This document shows, piece after piece, positions 50,653 through 63,098 of a stretch of 64,000 bases of DNA. The position numbers and the translations under genes are program-made. Numbering within the stretch: the first letter of the stretch is position 1; each line of letters starts with the position of its first letter. A model generated the notes under the pieces. The model saw only the letters and a program-made list of their open reading frames with translations, searched no databases and was not told the DNA's origin. This DNA is from Monarcha castaneiventris obscurior (Eukaryota > Chordata > Aves > Passeriformes > Monarchidae): NCBI GenBank assembly GCA_026261815.1, contig JAMPIT010000417.1:5427501-5491500 (forward strand), in the 5' to 3' direction.

Positions 50653-51094
50653 TTATAAATTAACAGGGGGGAATTTTTTTAAAATATCACACGCAGTTAT
50701 CCCTGCAAAGAGATCGCTGAGTTCCTGCACCGTTCCTTGAAATTCTGAAATCCTAACCACTCGTGATGTGTGACTGTATTTCTCCATGTAAGACACAAAC
50801 ACTGTTAATAACAAAACAGCCAGTGCTGGGTTAATTTTTGACTGCTGTGACATCACTCTAATTCCAAGGCACTCTGCACATTTCATAATTGTATTCTCAA
50901 CACTGAGAGTACTTCTAGCTGTAATTGCAAGAAATATCCCAATAATGCATACTATACAGACCTGATTTTTCTCGATCAAAGTCATTAAAGCTGTTTTAAC
51001 ACAAAAACTTGATAACCCATAACCCACATCACATTGGATTAACTGCAGAGCAACAAAGGCACCACTGACTGCCTCTTCTTCAATAATTGTTGTC
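50653..51094 (-). other. Long minus-strand open frame behind a splice acceptor
   Basis: On the minus strand the acceptor 'TAGTGTGCTTCCAG' at 51095 is followed by an open frame of 146 complete codons to a stop at 50653. That is long for this AT-rich stretch, though about one such frame is expected by chance in a 64-kb window. It begins TTIIEEEAVSGAFVALQLIQ and is rich in V, L, I, A and C with amphipathic spacing. A possible internal donor, CAG|GTCTGT (after 50962), would make a 133-base exon that joins the 49000-49103 segment in phase 0. That donor is non-ideal, so the segment may instead be read to the stop. No homolog is recognised. Confidence 0.25.
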
Positions 51095-51422
51095 CTGGAA
51101 GCACACTACAAATGTTTTGAATGATGAAAAGACTTTTGACAGTGGAGTGACCATATGCCAAAATACCAAAGGTTGGGGTTTTTTTAAGAGAAAGTATTTT
51201 AATTGCCTGAACTATTTTGCAGAAAAGCCCAAATTTTTGTGAACCTTGGTCAAATGATATTTTTTAAAGAGAGAACAGGTTTCTCGCCAAGTTTTTTGAT
51301 AAAACAGTTTGAATAACCATCAGTTGCACTAAAATGACCTAGATTTAATCACATAGCAATAAAAAGGTAACAACTTTTACATAAATATTCTCTTGCACAG
51401 AAACTGTGGAAGTGCACTTTAC

Positions 51423-51455
51423 CATAATGCTGGTGAAAACACCAATTTGGTCCTT
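51423..51455 (-). other. Exon-like 33-base segment (minus strand)
   Basis: It has an acceptor 'CACTTCTATGTGTAG' and a donor TATG|GTAAAG. All three frames are open, so it carries little independent weight. In the phase required by 50962-51094 it reads RTKLVFSPAL and then a split tryptophan codon. Confidence 0.13.
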
Positions 51456-53651
51456 CTACACATAGAAGTGCATCTTGTGCACAGCATTACTACTGAATAA
51501 AAAAAGAAAAATTTAAAGATTAGCCACTTTACAAAAGTTCTTTATTGGTTTTATAAGACTGGTGTTTCCCAAACAGAAATTAAAGAAAGATAGTGTGGTG
51601 CATAAAGCTAAGTAGTCTTTCAGAAACTTAGTAAAATAAAATCTTAATTAAAAAGAAAAAGGTCATCTCTCTACTCCTGGAAAGAGAATGACTTTTTATT
51701 TTATTTTTTACTAAAAAGATAAATATAATGCCCCCTAGGGTTAGCGTCCCACTGGTATTTTAATAACGCTTTAAAATAATTAGGTAATCCCACTTCAATG
51801 CTTTCACTATTTAAACATTAGAAAATGCCAGACCTTTGCTCACATGTTGATGTAACCCTGTTCTTTAAAGTGACATTATTACTGCTATTCAAATTTAAAA
51901 CATTTCTTAGTCACATACTCGTTAAAGTATAACATACTGTTTGTGGTAATTTTTAAAAAAGCCCACTACATACTAGCTCCCAAGTAATGGCTTCAATTTA
52001 AATTACACTGTAACTTTTTCTTGCTTAACTCTATTTTTTACTAAGATCACTTCTTTCTTTAGAAGTATACATTTTGCAGCTATGCAAGATAAGAATCTGT
52101 TTCACAGTAACTGAGATGTGTTTATGTGGTGAGATTTTTTTTCTTAGTGAAGTGTCCCTTGGTCTCACAGAAGAGCAGTTACAGATATGCTGAAAGCTGG
52201 GAGTTGAACATATCTTAAATTAACATGAAGCAGTGCAAAATATAATCTAACATGTAAATTATTAATTGAAACAATGTTTCTAGAGACACTCATTGAAATC
52301 TTTTATTCAAGAATGAGTATGACTTTGGAATTTTAAACGGAAACTATTGAGCTTGATTTAAAAATGCATGGAGGGCAGTTCCACAGGCTGCTGAAACTGG
52401 AGGTCAGAGATATGTTCCTTTCATCTCTATCCTTAAAACATACTATGATAAGCATAATTCTCAAGATGACGTATTTTATTAATTTAGTCATTTCACCAGC
52501 ACTTATGTGGGGAGCTTCACATCTTTCCTTTCATTGTTGTTCTACAGCTGTCTTTTAAGCAGAGAAATATAAAACACCATTAAGCAATCTTGTCCAAAAG
52601 CTTATGCCTGCCTCAGAACATCCCAGTTCCACTAACAAAGACACAAGAAAACATACCCCAGATTATCCAAAGCTCACACAGTATCCCTTCTTCATTTGTA
52701 ATCCAGGAAAGGAAGACATTGTGAAGTTAATATAAATGCAGATGTAGGTGGTCAAAATTCCCAGGAGCACACAGGCCCACACCTTTTCACACAGGTGAAC
52801 AAGGTTTCAGCCTCCCAAGTCTCTGGCAATTATCTCTGCAATTATTCAAATAAGTAGTGTATAAACTCAAGTATTTTCAAAAGGGCAGAATTAATCTCAG
52901 GTGATCTGGGCCAACCAAAACTGCACTAGCAGGAGAGGACAGAGCTTGAAAGACACACCTGTTGTGATGCTTCCAGTAAGGATGGTGAGGACATGGGCAG
53001 CACTTGAAGTCTCAGCAATTTGTGCTATGAACAACAACCAGCTATCCCACAATCAAATTTACTTCCTTTGACCTATTAGACTTGTTAGATACTACAGGTG
53101 CTGGCCATGAGAGAACTATATTGTTAAATAAAGCTTTTTTAAATGTAATATCTAGTCCAGTAGGTTGTTATGCTACATCTCACTGGGTTTTTTTCCTATT
53201 CCCACTTTTCTACTGCCTCTTAGTTGTTACTGCAACCAGTAGTTGTTAATCCAATCCTGGTCACAGATCTCTCATGAAGAACTCACTACTTTTTCCATCT
53301 AAGTATTTTCATTTTCATAATATCAAAAGCAGGATACAAAATTCTTGTGTCACATCATTCACCACAAGAGCAACAAGGCTGTCTTCAAAATCATACAATA
53401 TTTTCAAACTCCCATCCTTTTCACTATAGTTTGGGGTTTTTTTAACTTTATGGAGGGAATGCACCCTTATACCAAACCTTAAATTCATACATGAAAATAT
53501 TGGCTTCCTACTGGCTGCTCCAGACAGAACCATCACTGTTCTGCTGTACTAAGGATTATGGAGCTTTACATTCTATTTTTTTCAACTCCCACTTGCTTCT
53601 CTTTTCCATCTTGCCATCCTCCTGTTCTCTTCCACTTTCTCTTTAACTTAC

Positions 53652-53703
53652 AGATGAACCCAGGAGCTGGGAAACATTCCCAGGTTTCCACAGTCAAGAA
53701 GAG
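53652..53703 (-). other. Exon-like 52-base segment (minus strand)
   Basis: An acceptor 'CAACATCTTTTTAG' and a very strong donor ATCT|GTAAGT bound it. In the phase that fits the next segment it reads LLDCGNLGMFPSSWVH. A second frame is open as well. No convincing partner exon was found between here and the CpG island at 63 kb. Confidence 0.14.
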
Positions 53704-54499
53704 CTAAAAAGATGTTGTGAGGGCAAGGAGCTATTCCAAGTATCTCACAGTAATCTCTAACCTCAACTTTTGCTCTCCTTTCTCTGAAGCAAGATCACAA
53801 GAATAAAACTTATGAAGAACATATAAGTGAATAAAAGCACTATCATAGAGGGCAGCCTAACAAGTAGCCCGCAGTGTGTGGGTCTCCCACTCATCTTCAC
53901 AGAAAGCAGCATAAGAAGTCCCTGCACAAAGCACGGTCTTCTGCTTACAGAGAAGAAAAGCAGTTACCTGAATTCAAATGGTAAACATTATTACATGATT
54001 CATCCAATAAAATTACAGAGAATCACCACAGAGTCAGTGTGTCACCTTCATTGGTCACACGTAACAAAGAAAATTAACAACACTTCCTGTTTTGGTAGTT
54101 GAGATCCAACACAGGCAAGAGGAACACCAACACCATGTAGCAGATGATGAGTGCTTCCCACATTAAGCAACATAAATCAGTCTGGTGGGCAAAGGATTGA
54201 CAACCTTGCACATAAGAACACCAATAATGTGCCCTTAAGGTGCTCCCTTGACTCTCACGCTGAAGATGTCAACAACTTGATGTTGCAAGCCTGGGTGCAG
54301 ACTCTATTGTATGTCTTCCCACCTCCCCCTGCTCTCCAAGACATTTGGAAAGAGGCAGAGCACACAGTGTGTCTTCTTGTGGTTACCAGAGCAGTAAATC
54401 AGGGGAGGGTCAGTAAAACAGCAGTTGAGACACGCTCCATCATCTAACAGACAAGCCTTACTGATACACAGGATACAACTACACAAAACAAAGCAATAT

Positions 54500-54553
54500 C
54501 CATTAACATTGTTATCCATTATCCAGTAATATTACCCATTATCCATTGTTAAC
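54500..54553. repeat. Degenerate ATCCATT-rich repeat
   Basis: The words CCATTAACATTGTTATCC, CATTATCC and CCCATTATCCATTGTTAAC follow one another, giving overlapping direct repeats of ATCCATT and a flanking TTGTTA pair. It is a low-complexity tract with no known function. Confidence 0.6.
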
Positions 54554-56554
54554 AAGACCTCGCTAATCCTAGCTATCAGATATCCCAGCAGCCTTGAGCA
54601 GCCAGAGATGGTAGAATGCAGAAATCCATGCAAATACAGCTCCTTTATATTCAGTGTTCGTGAGTCCTTTGTTCTCGTCATTCTTATATTTTTTCTTAGC
54701 TCCTTCCCCTCCTTCAGCACTTGTTTTTCCTGCCTCTTTTCTAAATCCTTACAAAGATACTCTCTTCAGCTTCTTTATCTCCTTCCATTCTGCTTACAGG
54801 TTTTGAAATCACACGAGAGCAGCTTTTCTCTCTGGTTTACTTTGCTGAGCCAGTTCTAGGTTACTTAAGCCAACTGTCACCCATGCCAACTACAGGCTGC
54901 ATGGCTACGTTAAGACTGCATGTGTAACAATTCTCTCTCTTGATTAACCTAGCGTTAGACTTTGGGATACTACTGTCTCCCTAGCTGTCATTCTAGAATG
55001 TCAATCTTGTCCCTGTAACCATGTCTGAAATTATCGTGAAAGAAATGTCATAGAGCATGAAAAGTCAACACATAGTATGAATTCATCTGAATAATGCAAG
55101 GCCCTTAAGCTAATTGCCTGAAAAACAAATGAAACATAAACTCTGATTTGAACAATTCAACATAAACAAGCTCACAGGAATTTGACTGTGAATGTGTAAC
55201 AACATGCAAGCAAAAACGTTATTTTATTTCCATCAAGCTCAAGAAAAGGGAGTGATAGGCAATATGTCAATTTTAGGATGGGAAAGCACAATTACTTTTC
55301 GAGAGCTTGTTTTGTTTATAATAGAAAATTCCTATTCTCTCCAGATTTAGAAATTGTTCTGCTCTTTTCTGAAAGTCAAGCTATGCTGTAGGAAAGTATA
55401 GGACCAACATTACTATTCCTATGTAAGCAGCTCTACAGGAGCATGCCAGGAAGCTTTCTTATACTGCCAGCCATGAGCCAGTGTGTTCAGCTCTCAGCAA
55501 GAATCCTTTGTCAGATTCTGCAGGTTTCCTTACTTGCCAAGAGAAAATTTCAAACTCGATTTCTCCAATTCCCTACCTCCTGTTTATTCACCTTTTCATC
55601 TCTCCTCCATCTCAACTTCCATCCCCTTTCAATTCTCAGCTCTCTTGAAGATTATTTTGCACCACCTGATCAACCTATTCTGCTTCCAAGCTTCCTGAAT
55701 ATAACTGAACACTTCCCCAAGAAAGTTTATCAGAAAAAACTCAGTAAATTAGACTTTCTCTTTTTCCAATACTCACTCCTACATTTTTATTCCACATTTT
55801 TGAGATGAAGTTAGATTAGTGAATAAAATTTTATGTTTCTCTCATTTGAAATACAGTGCTGGAAAAATGGTTTAGCAGCACTATGTCTGCTTCTATGTGC
55901 ATTTTTCAGCCAACATTTCACTGACCATCTTGAGGATTTTTCAAGACATTTCAGAATGACAGCATCACTAATCTAAAAAGAGATGATGCACAAAGATCCC
56001 ATGCCAACATCTTGCTATCCTCTAAACCCAGGTTTCCAGGAATATTATCAGACTTCCACATAGGGATTCAAACACCTGTTCTACTTCAAATCCTGTGCTA
56101 GTTTCTGTAATCATGGCAGATGCTATGGAATTATCAAACCAAGATGAAATATAGCATAGGGATAAAGAACAAAGGCAAATTCACACAATAGTATGAAACA
56201 AAATTTTTACACACATTTACACATTTGAATTTTGAAGTTGCAGTCTTTTCTCTTTGAGTAGTGATTTCAAATCTATTATTTTTAATAGTACATTTCATAG
56301 ATTCTTACTCATTTAACTACAGATCTGTTATGCACACATTAACTAAAACTTTGGCAAATACACAGAACCAAAGTGGCTGAGGTGGCCTTGGCAGCAAGAA
56401 TCTCCTGCAGCTTTGTATGAAACCACTCTGACCTAAAGCTGTGGCCAAACTCTCTAAGTCACCTGCCAAAACTTAATGTCCTGTGGATCTCTAATACAGT
56501 CCAAGACACTTTTGAAGCCTGCAGACACAGCCTACCTGGATCTCCATTAGATTC

Positions 56555-57015
56555 TGTCCTGGTTCCAGCCAGGACAGAGGTTTTTTTTTTACAATAACCA
56601 GGAGGGGGCATGGCTAGGACACGGAGGTTATTCTATTTCACCTCATGTCACTGCCAGGGGTGAGGGAAGGGACTCTCTTATGGGGAGAAGGGTTTCCTTC
56701 CAGTTGAGAACATGTGGCAGGGGGAGCCATCCAGTGTTGTCTACTGTTAGGGGATTTCCGTGTGAATCATTTCTTTTCTTGTATCCTCTGTCATTAGTAT
56801 AGATACTGTTACTGTTCGTTTTATCTCATTGCTGTTTCCAGTAAATTGTTCTTACTTCAACCCATGATCTTTGCCTTTTGTGCCTCCAATTCTCCTCTCC
56901 ACTGCGCCACAGGAGGAAGGGGGCGGGGAGAAGTGGGGGAGTGAGAGAGTGGTGCATGGTTTGGAAAGTCTTGGTGGGGGCACTGAATTGGGGTTTCCAT
57001 TCCTAAGCCACAACA
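56555..57015 (+). mobile_element. Solo LTR, avian ERV-type, 461 bases
   Basis: The element starts TGTCCTGGTTCCAGCCAGGA and ends AAGCCACAACA. It is flanked by GATTC (56550-56554) and GATCC (57016-57020), a 5-base duplication with one change. A degenerate polyadenylation region 'CCAGTAAATTGTTC' is followed by 'CTTACTTCAACCCATGATC', the R/U5 stretch also seen in the other two LTRs. A GC-rich 'GGAAGGGGGCGGGGAG' patch lies near the 3' end. No internal region is attached. Confidence 0.85.
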
Positions 57016-57020
57016 GATCC

Positions 57021-58105
57021 TTAGAGGCTTGCCAAGATTATATACTCAACACTTGTATCAATTTATTTGTTTATCCAAACTGAAATTGTGTGGTGCTCAG
57101 GCAATTTTTCTTTTACTAGAAAACAAAAGGTGAGTGAGTGCAAAAAGCAGATTAATTCAACCGAAAATCAAGTTTTCAATCAAGTTACCAATACTTTGTA
57201 AAATTAGCAAATAGTGACTTTTCTAATTCCTGTTGAGCCTAAACTGACCATTAAACAAACACCAAAGAACAATCCTGTTCACCTCCCCATCTGTCTCTAG
57301 ACACTATTTCCTGTTGCTGCCCTTGGGCTGGCGTTACTCTTTGCACTCCTCACAGTGACAAAAACTAGGCTAGCAAAACAAAAATTTGCTTTCTACCGGA
57401 GTGATACCCTCAAGAAAGACATCACATAGCCACAGGCGTATGAGTGGCACATGGGAAGTGGTGGGAAGTGGCAGAAGACAGCAGGAGAAGGAAAGCCAGC
57501 CTGCTGCTTTCAACAGCAAGCCATACTTCTGCCAGATTAAAATAGCAGTGCAATGACAGTCTAAACCATTTCAAACAAAGGAGGGAAGCTTCTTTCAGGA
57601 ACATTTCTTTCCTTTGAATTTTTCCTAGTAGAACATTTGTTGCTAAAGTATTCAGTTATGAAAAAGTATGGGAAAAACAACACATGTTAAAAAATACCAT
57701 GGTTATGTCAGGGTAGGAGATTTGAGTGAGCTTAACAAGCTGAAAATGTTGAAAAGTTATCACAAGACAATACACGACAATTAAAAAAACTACTTGATAT
57801 TGAGTTTTGTAAAAGGATTTTTTCTGATTTACCAGTACGTTGTACTTTCTGGGAATCTATATTCTCCATTCAGGAAAAACATGGGCATACTCTTCATTAA
57901 AAATACAGTTGCTGAATGCTTGCTTTGCTTTTTAAACAGAAACGTTGGGACGGAATTTTTTGAGCTTTTATTACATTTTTTCTTCACTTTATATTCTCTG
58001 AAATGATTTTTCACTGATCTTTCATGTGATTTTCCTTTCGCCTTCTAAATAAAAAAGTGTTCCAATTGGCTGCTTTCTTATAACTCAAAGACTGACATTC
58101 CTTAT
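57021..58105. other. Unannotated spacer between two LTRs
   Basis: AT-rich sequence with short overlapping open frames on both strands and no recognisable gene or repeat. Confidence 0.5.
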
Positions 58106-58891
58106 TGTCCTAGTTTTACTTGAGGGTGTTGGGAAGGGGGCAGAGCCTAGCACTGTGTGGGCGTGGCTAGGTTGCGGTTCTATATCCCAAAATCATCACT
58201 AGGGGGCGTGGGTTTGGGAGGAAGAAAAAGATGACCCTACACCACAAGTGCACCATTTTGTTCCATTCCTTCGTCAGGGAAGCTGCCAGCAAGCAGCACT
58301 GTGGACTCTGTCTCTCTCTCCATGCTGCCTGTCCCTTCCCATCCCTCAGGAGAAATGCAGCTCCAAGTGGTGAACACAGCCAAGCCTACTGAATACTACT
58401 GAACGCAGCCAAGCCCACGGAGCAGAGCAAGTCAGGAGCAATTGGTCTGGGCAGGGCACTGCGGTTCAGGAGCAGCGTGGTCCAGCAGCATGGTCCAGCT
58501 TGGGGGATTTTTCCACAATTGTTTTTTGTTCTCTTGAGCTCAGGGGAGATGAACACCAGGCTGCACGAACGGCTGCCATTTTTCCTTTTGTCTCAGGAGA
58601 CTACATGGTGCTGGTGATGGTGCTGTCCACCATCTTGTCTTTGTTGCAGGAGGCCATGTGGAACAGCCATGGTGATGAGCACCTTTGTATGTGTAAATCA
58701 CCCTCTCTTTTGTATACTTGTGCTAATTGTTGCTGTTACTGTTTGTATTTTCACCCCACTGCTGTTTTTTTTCATCAGATTGTTATCTCAACCCATGGGG
58801 TTGTATTGGTCCCTTTCTCACCAGAGAGGGGCAAGGAGAAGGGGAGTGGCTTATTTGAACTTTAATTCCCAGCTGGTTTTAAACCCCCACA
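58106..58891 (+). mobile_element. Solo LTR, avian ERV-type, 786 bases
   Basis: The element starts TGTCCTAGTTTTACTTGAGG and ends AAACCCCCACA. It is flanked by CTTAT (58101-58105) and CTTAC (58892-58896), a duplication with one change. Inside are 'GGGCGTGGCTAGGTTGCGG', a TATA-like 'GTTCTATATCCC', a short tandem of 'AGCCAAGCC' units near 58380-58410, and 'GTTATCTCAACCCATGGGG' near the 3' end. An open frame of about 120 codons inside it has no recognisable product and is not called a gene. Confidence 0.82.
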
Positions 58892-58950
58892 CTTACTCAT
58901 TTTTACAGTTCTGTCCTTTCCTGAATGCATCAATATTAATTGCTAGCATG

Positions 58951-58981
58951 AAAAACAAAACCAAACAAAAAAAAAAAAAAA
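58951..58981. repeat. A-rich simple repeat
   Basis: AAAAACAAAACCAAAC followed by a run of A, directly downstream of the third LTR. A second A13 tract lies at 59550-59562. Confidence 0.85.
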
Positions 58982-60745
58982 CACCCTAACAACAACCAAA
59001 AGAAAAAAGCAAAAATCATGCTTGCAGTTGTGGTCTTCCAGCTCAGGATGGTCCCAGAGCCCAGTGCAGAAGCTGAGCTAAAGAAATCATTAAACATCTC
59101 TGCCTAGTTTACGTCCCTGTTTGGGAAGTGACTGTCCTCATCAAGTAAATGATCAATGTATATTTCTGGTCTGCCATTTGCTATTAACATTTTTTTAAAA
59201 GCCCTTTTTATTGCCCCCCACAGTACTAGCCAGCTTCAATTCCAATTCAGCGAACAGCACCTCTGTAGTCTTCCCATGTCACCTGATCTTGCTTCCAATG
59301 GCCATACATTTCCTTTTTTTGCCTTATTGTCAGAAGAATATCCCTGCTCACTAACAGGCACTGTCAGAACTAGAGGAGGAAGATTACGTATTATCTGAGT
59401 ACGCCTCACTGTTTCCAGGCTCTTCATCATACTCAACAATAAATTAATTCCTTTTTTTAATACACATTTGTTTTATATGACTGACTAAAGCAAAAGGTAA
59501 ATATTGGCAGTCTGAAGAGTATTATGTCAATACTGAGCCTTTAAAAGCCAAAAAAAAAAAAATCAGTTAACTACACCCAAACTGTCAAATTCCCTTAAAC
59601 TGACTGACTCCAGCTCTTTTCCCTGTCACCACCTCTTCAGAAATGCTTCCACCTATCAGCTCCACTATTCTTGGTATCATTCCAGCATCCTGAGCTTGAC
59701 TGAAAGTAAGCACTCCCCTTGCCTGATTTCCTCTGGCTCATTTTCAGAGATATGGTGGTATTTATGTTTTCATTCCAAGACTGCAGAGATGAATTTTTAA
59801 ATACCTAAATATCTAAATATCTATTTAACTGTTCAATACACTGGAACAAGTATGTACACACAAAATCTTTTGCTAAGCCACATATTCACTTCGAATTCTT
59901 TGTGTATGGACAAAAGGCAAACAAAGACTTCCCTACCCAAAACCCCACTAAAAAAACAACTGTCATTGGCCAGGAGAGGGAGACAGATGAGAACAGCCCA
60001 AATCAGGACTGTTGGTGCTGATCCAAAATGAGACTTCTTGCATTAGACAATTTTTTTTCAAGTCCTGTTTCATAAAAGGCTGGCAGTACATGCCTGTTAC
60101 AAAATAATCCGTATTCAGTTGCAATGCAAAATGGTTTCTTGATTTCTTAAATTCCTGAAGGTTTCTACTTCATTTGCTAGTCCTACTCTTGCAGTTACAG
60201 ATAAAAACACAAACCCCTTCCCTAGAGTCTTTCAGAGACACTCTGACCTGTCTTTTCTAAGGAAACCAGGGAGAGAGTGCAAGGGAACAGGGCAAAGAAG
60301 TACAGAAGTGACTTTCCCTTTGTTGGAGTGGCCTTCCAGAGCCACAGCCATGTCTGCCAACATTTGAAAATTAAAAATAAGGTGTGAAAATGAGGGGATA
60401 CTTTCAACTGCAAAATAAAATGTGAAAATGCAAGTATTTTCTTTTGGCCTGAGGGCTGAAGGCAATGGATGAGGTGGGGAAAGGGGAAGCAGTACTTTCT
60501 ACAAAGGGGTTAGTCCTTTTTAACAGAGACAGTTGTTTTCACACATCCTCCTGTGAGATAAGAGGTTTTTTTCCCTTTTTCTCTTAAATCATCTGTTTTA
60601 CAGCTAGGCAGGAACCACGTGTTTTGAAAAGCAGCATTCTTCTACTCCTGGAGGAGGAAGTCCTTGAAATACGCAGCATAACTGCAAACTACCACAGTGT
60701 AATGAACTCCATGAATTCCACTTTTTTCAGGCTTAACTTGGTAAT

Positions 60746-60803
60746 ATGTGTGCGTGTGTCTGTGCACGCACAAATGCATGTACGTGCGCAAGTTTGCACA
60801 CAC
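60746..60803. repeat. Alternating purine-pyrimidine tract with hairpin
   Basis: A degenerate TG/CA tract containing GTGTGCGTG and the partly complementary CACGCACA with an 8-base arm and an 8-base loop. It is followed by GTACGTGCGCAAG and TTTGCACACACA. Such tracts can take up Z-DNA or cruciform forms. It is a degenerate (TG)n microsatellite. Confidence 0.7.
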
Positions 60804-63098
60804 AAATCTCTCGTTGCTGTGAGTGGCGGCGTTTCCTTCAGCAGGCAGTGAGGACTGTGTGAACAGCCTTCTGTAAAACACCACAGCTGGTGAAGGGAAT
60901 TCTCATGCTGTGGCCACGAAACTGGAAAAGTAGAGGTTAACGTGCTTGATGATTGGGCTGTCGCTCAGCAGTAGTCCTGACAAACAGGAAAAATAAGTCA
61001 ACAGAAACTTCATAAAGTTCACCAAAAAAAAAGCTAAGTCCTCTGCCCAGCACAGTAACGCAGAACCAGCTTGAACTGGTCCTGTGAGGAGGGACCACAA
61101 ACAAAGGAAGCCCTGGATTTTTACATACTTGGCCTATGCATGATAGTCTGGGGTCTTCCAGATGAGACCTTGGCTCCTGATGTGTCTCTAAGTGTCTGGT
61201 CACCTGGCTGGGCCACAGGTTCCCTGTGCCCTGTGTTGTGCAAACAGTTGGCACCAGTTCACAGCCTCTTGCCCGGTGCTCCAGCCATTTCCTGCCACCC
61301 AGAGCTCAATCAGCAGCTGCACTGCAGCTACACACTGAACTACTGAATGTACTGCTCAACACTGTCCACTGTCCTGCTGTGGATAGGGAGCATGGGAGCA
61401 ACTGGGTCAGAGTATGACAGTAAAAACTCTACTTCCTACTCTACTTGAGAAATCTCTACGTTTTGCAAACATTTGTCACAACACACCAAGAGGATGACTT
61501 CTGCCTGGTTTTTGTGCCATCCTTAAAACATGTATTTACATCCAGACATGGTTGTGAAAGGCCTGCGGGAGAAATCTTTACACTTAGTCCTTATACTCCT
61601 ATGGTTGATGAATGTTCGACTTCCAGAGATTCGGCTGCAGGTACACATGGTTGCCTCCCCTCCTTAAAGAGGAATTGTTCAGGAAAAGCCAGACAGTGAA
61701 ACAAATTAACCTTGTTTGCCCGTTGCTTGCTGCCACAAACAGGGTTGTTTACTCCTTTGCTACACCCCACTGGTGTAACAGATCTACTCTACCAGTTGGC
61801 TGCAGCATTTTATTGGCCTGGTGAGCCAGCTAAAGTCACAGATCTGGCAGAATATTTCCCCTGAAACATGGATATAGCATCTAGAATGTAATTGAACTAA
61901 ATCAGCTTATGAGATGTCTGACGAATGCCAGAACTAGCACAGGTGAAAGTGGGGAATGTCTTCAGCAGCAGCTGCCTGCTACATTAACTCAACTGAAGAT
62001 GAAACCAAAGCCAGGGAAGTTGAGTGCCTACATATATACCAACTCCTCTCTCTGAGGTGCATAGGGTTGCTGCCTCAATGCCTTCAGAAGCATGGAGGTC
62101 TGAAAACAAAGTTTGCACTGAAACTGCCAAAAGTGCGGCAGAGCTGCCTAAAACTCAAGCACATACACCAATCCAGCACGGCGTAAAATCACGCCTGACA
62201 AAACCACTCAGCCACAGAGAAATTGTACTAGCCACTGCCTCCAAACAGCTGAGACATCCCACAGCACCTCCAGGGTGAGGCGTGCTGTCTCCCTTCTGCT
62301 CCAGATGCTGCTGGAAGAAATGCAAGTCACGCCTCCAGACAAGCTTCTCTCCAAAATGGAGTAGGCTAGTTTCCTTTAATCTGTAAAAATGGAGGAAGCA
62401 TTGGTGGGGGAAGGAGGAAAAGGAAAAGCAGTGTTTTCTGATGGGCTGACACAAACAGTGTGCTTATCTTTCTGGTATCTTCGTGAAGCAGAAGGGAGAG
62501 GGTAACACCCAGGTTTGTCTCCTTTACTAATGGGGGTGACTGGCGAAAATGGGAAGGCACAGGGAGGCCTTTCTTTGCCATGGTGGCAGCTGGCAATGGA
62601 ACCACACTGCTTTTAGGGCTGTGACAAAAGGAAACAGAGCAGCTGGAGTCTTGTGCCAGGGAAGCAAAAAGCCGCATCCACGCACAGGACGTGTAGGAAG
62701 GAAAGCTGCAGACAACTGTGGGGGAACAAGGGACAGGGAGCACCCCAAGTGCAGCCATGTCCCTGCAGCCAGGCAGCTTCCACCAGAAACGGCAAAACCT
62801 GTTCTGCTTATTTCCGCCCTAAGTGGAAAAACCCCAAATGTTCAAAACACACAGTACTTCCCTGACTGTAAAGGAAAAGGAAATTGGATTAGGAAGCCAG
62901 GGCAGAAAGAGAACATACATGGACTCAGGAGCACCAGCAGCTCCACAGGCACAGAGCAGTGGCGGGGGGGCCGTGCCGGGCTGTGGGGAAGCCGCAAGGG
63001 AGCACAATTTTGCGGTCCCTCTGAGAGGGAGGCCAGGGAGAGGGGGCAGAAAAGGAGGAGGAGGAGGCGGGAGAATGCTGGGGAAGGCGGAAGCAGGT

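Larger units (their letters stand above)
43958..56554. other. AT-rich stretch with minus-strand exon-like segments
   Basis: No named gene or large repeat was seen. The minus strand carries six splice-bounded segments between 46.4 and 53.7 kb that can be joined in phase, listed separately. There are also an (ATT)n run, an A18 tract and an ATCCATT-rich patch near 54.5 kb. The remainder is featureless. Confidence 0.5.
58897..62929. other. Non-coding stretch left of the CpG island
   Basis: It holds A-rich simple repeats (58951-58981, 59550-59562) and an alternating purine-pyrimidine tract at 60746-60803. No gene or interspersed repeat is recognised. GC content rises from about 62.5 kb. Confidence 0.5.
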
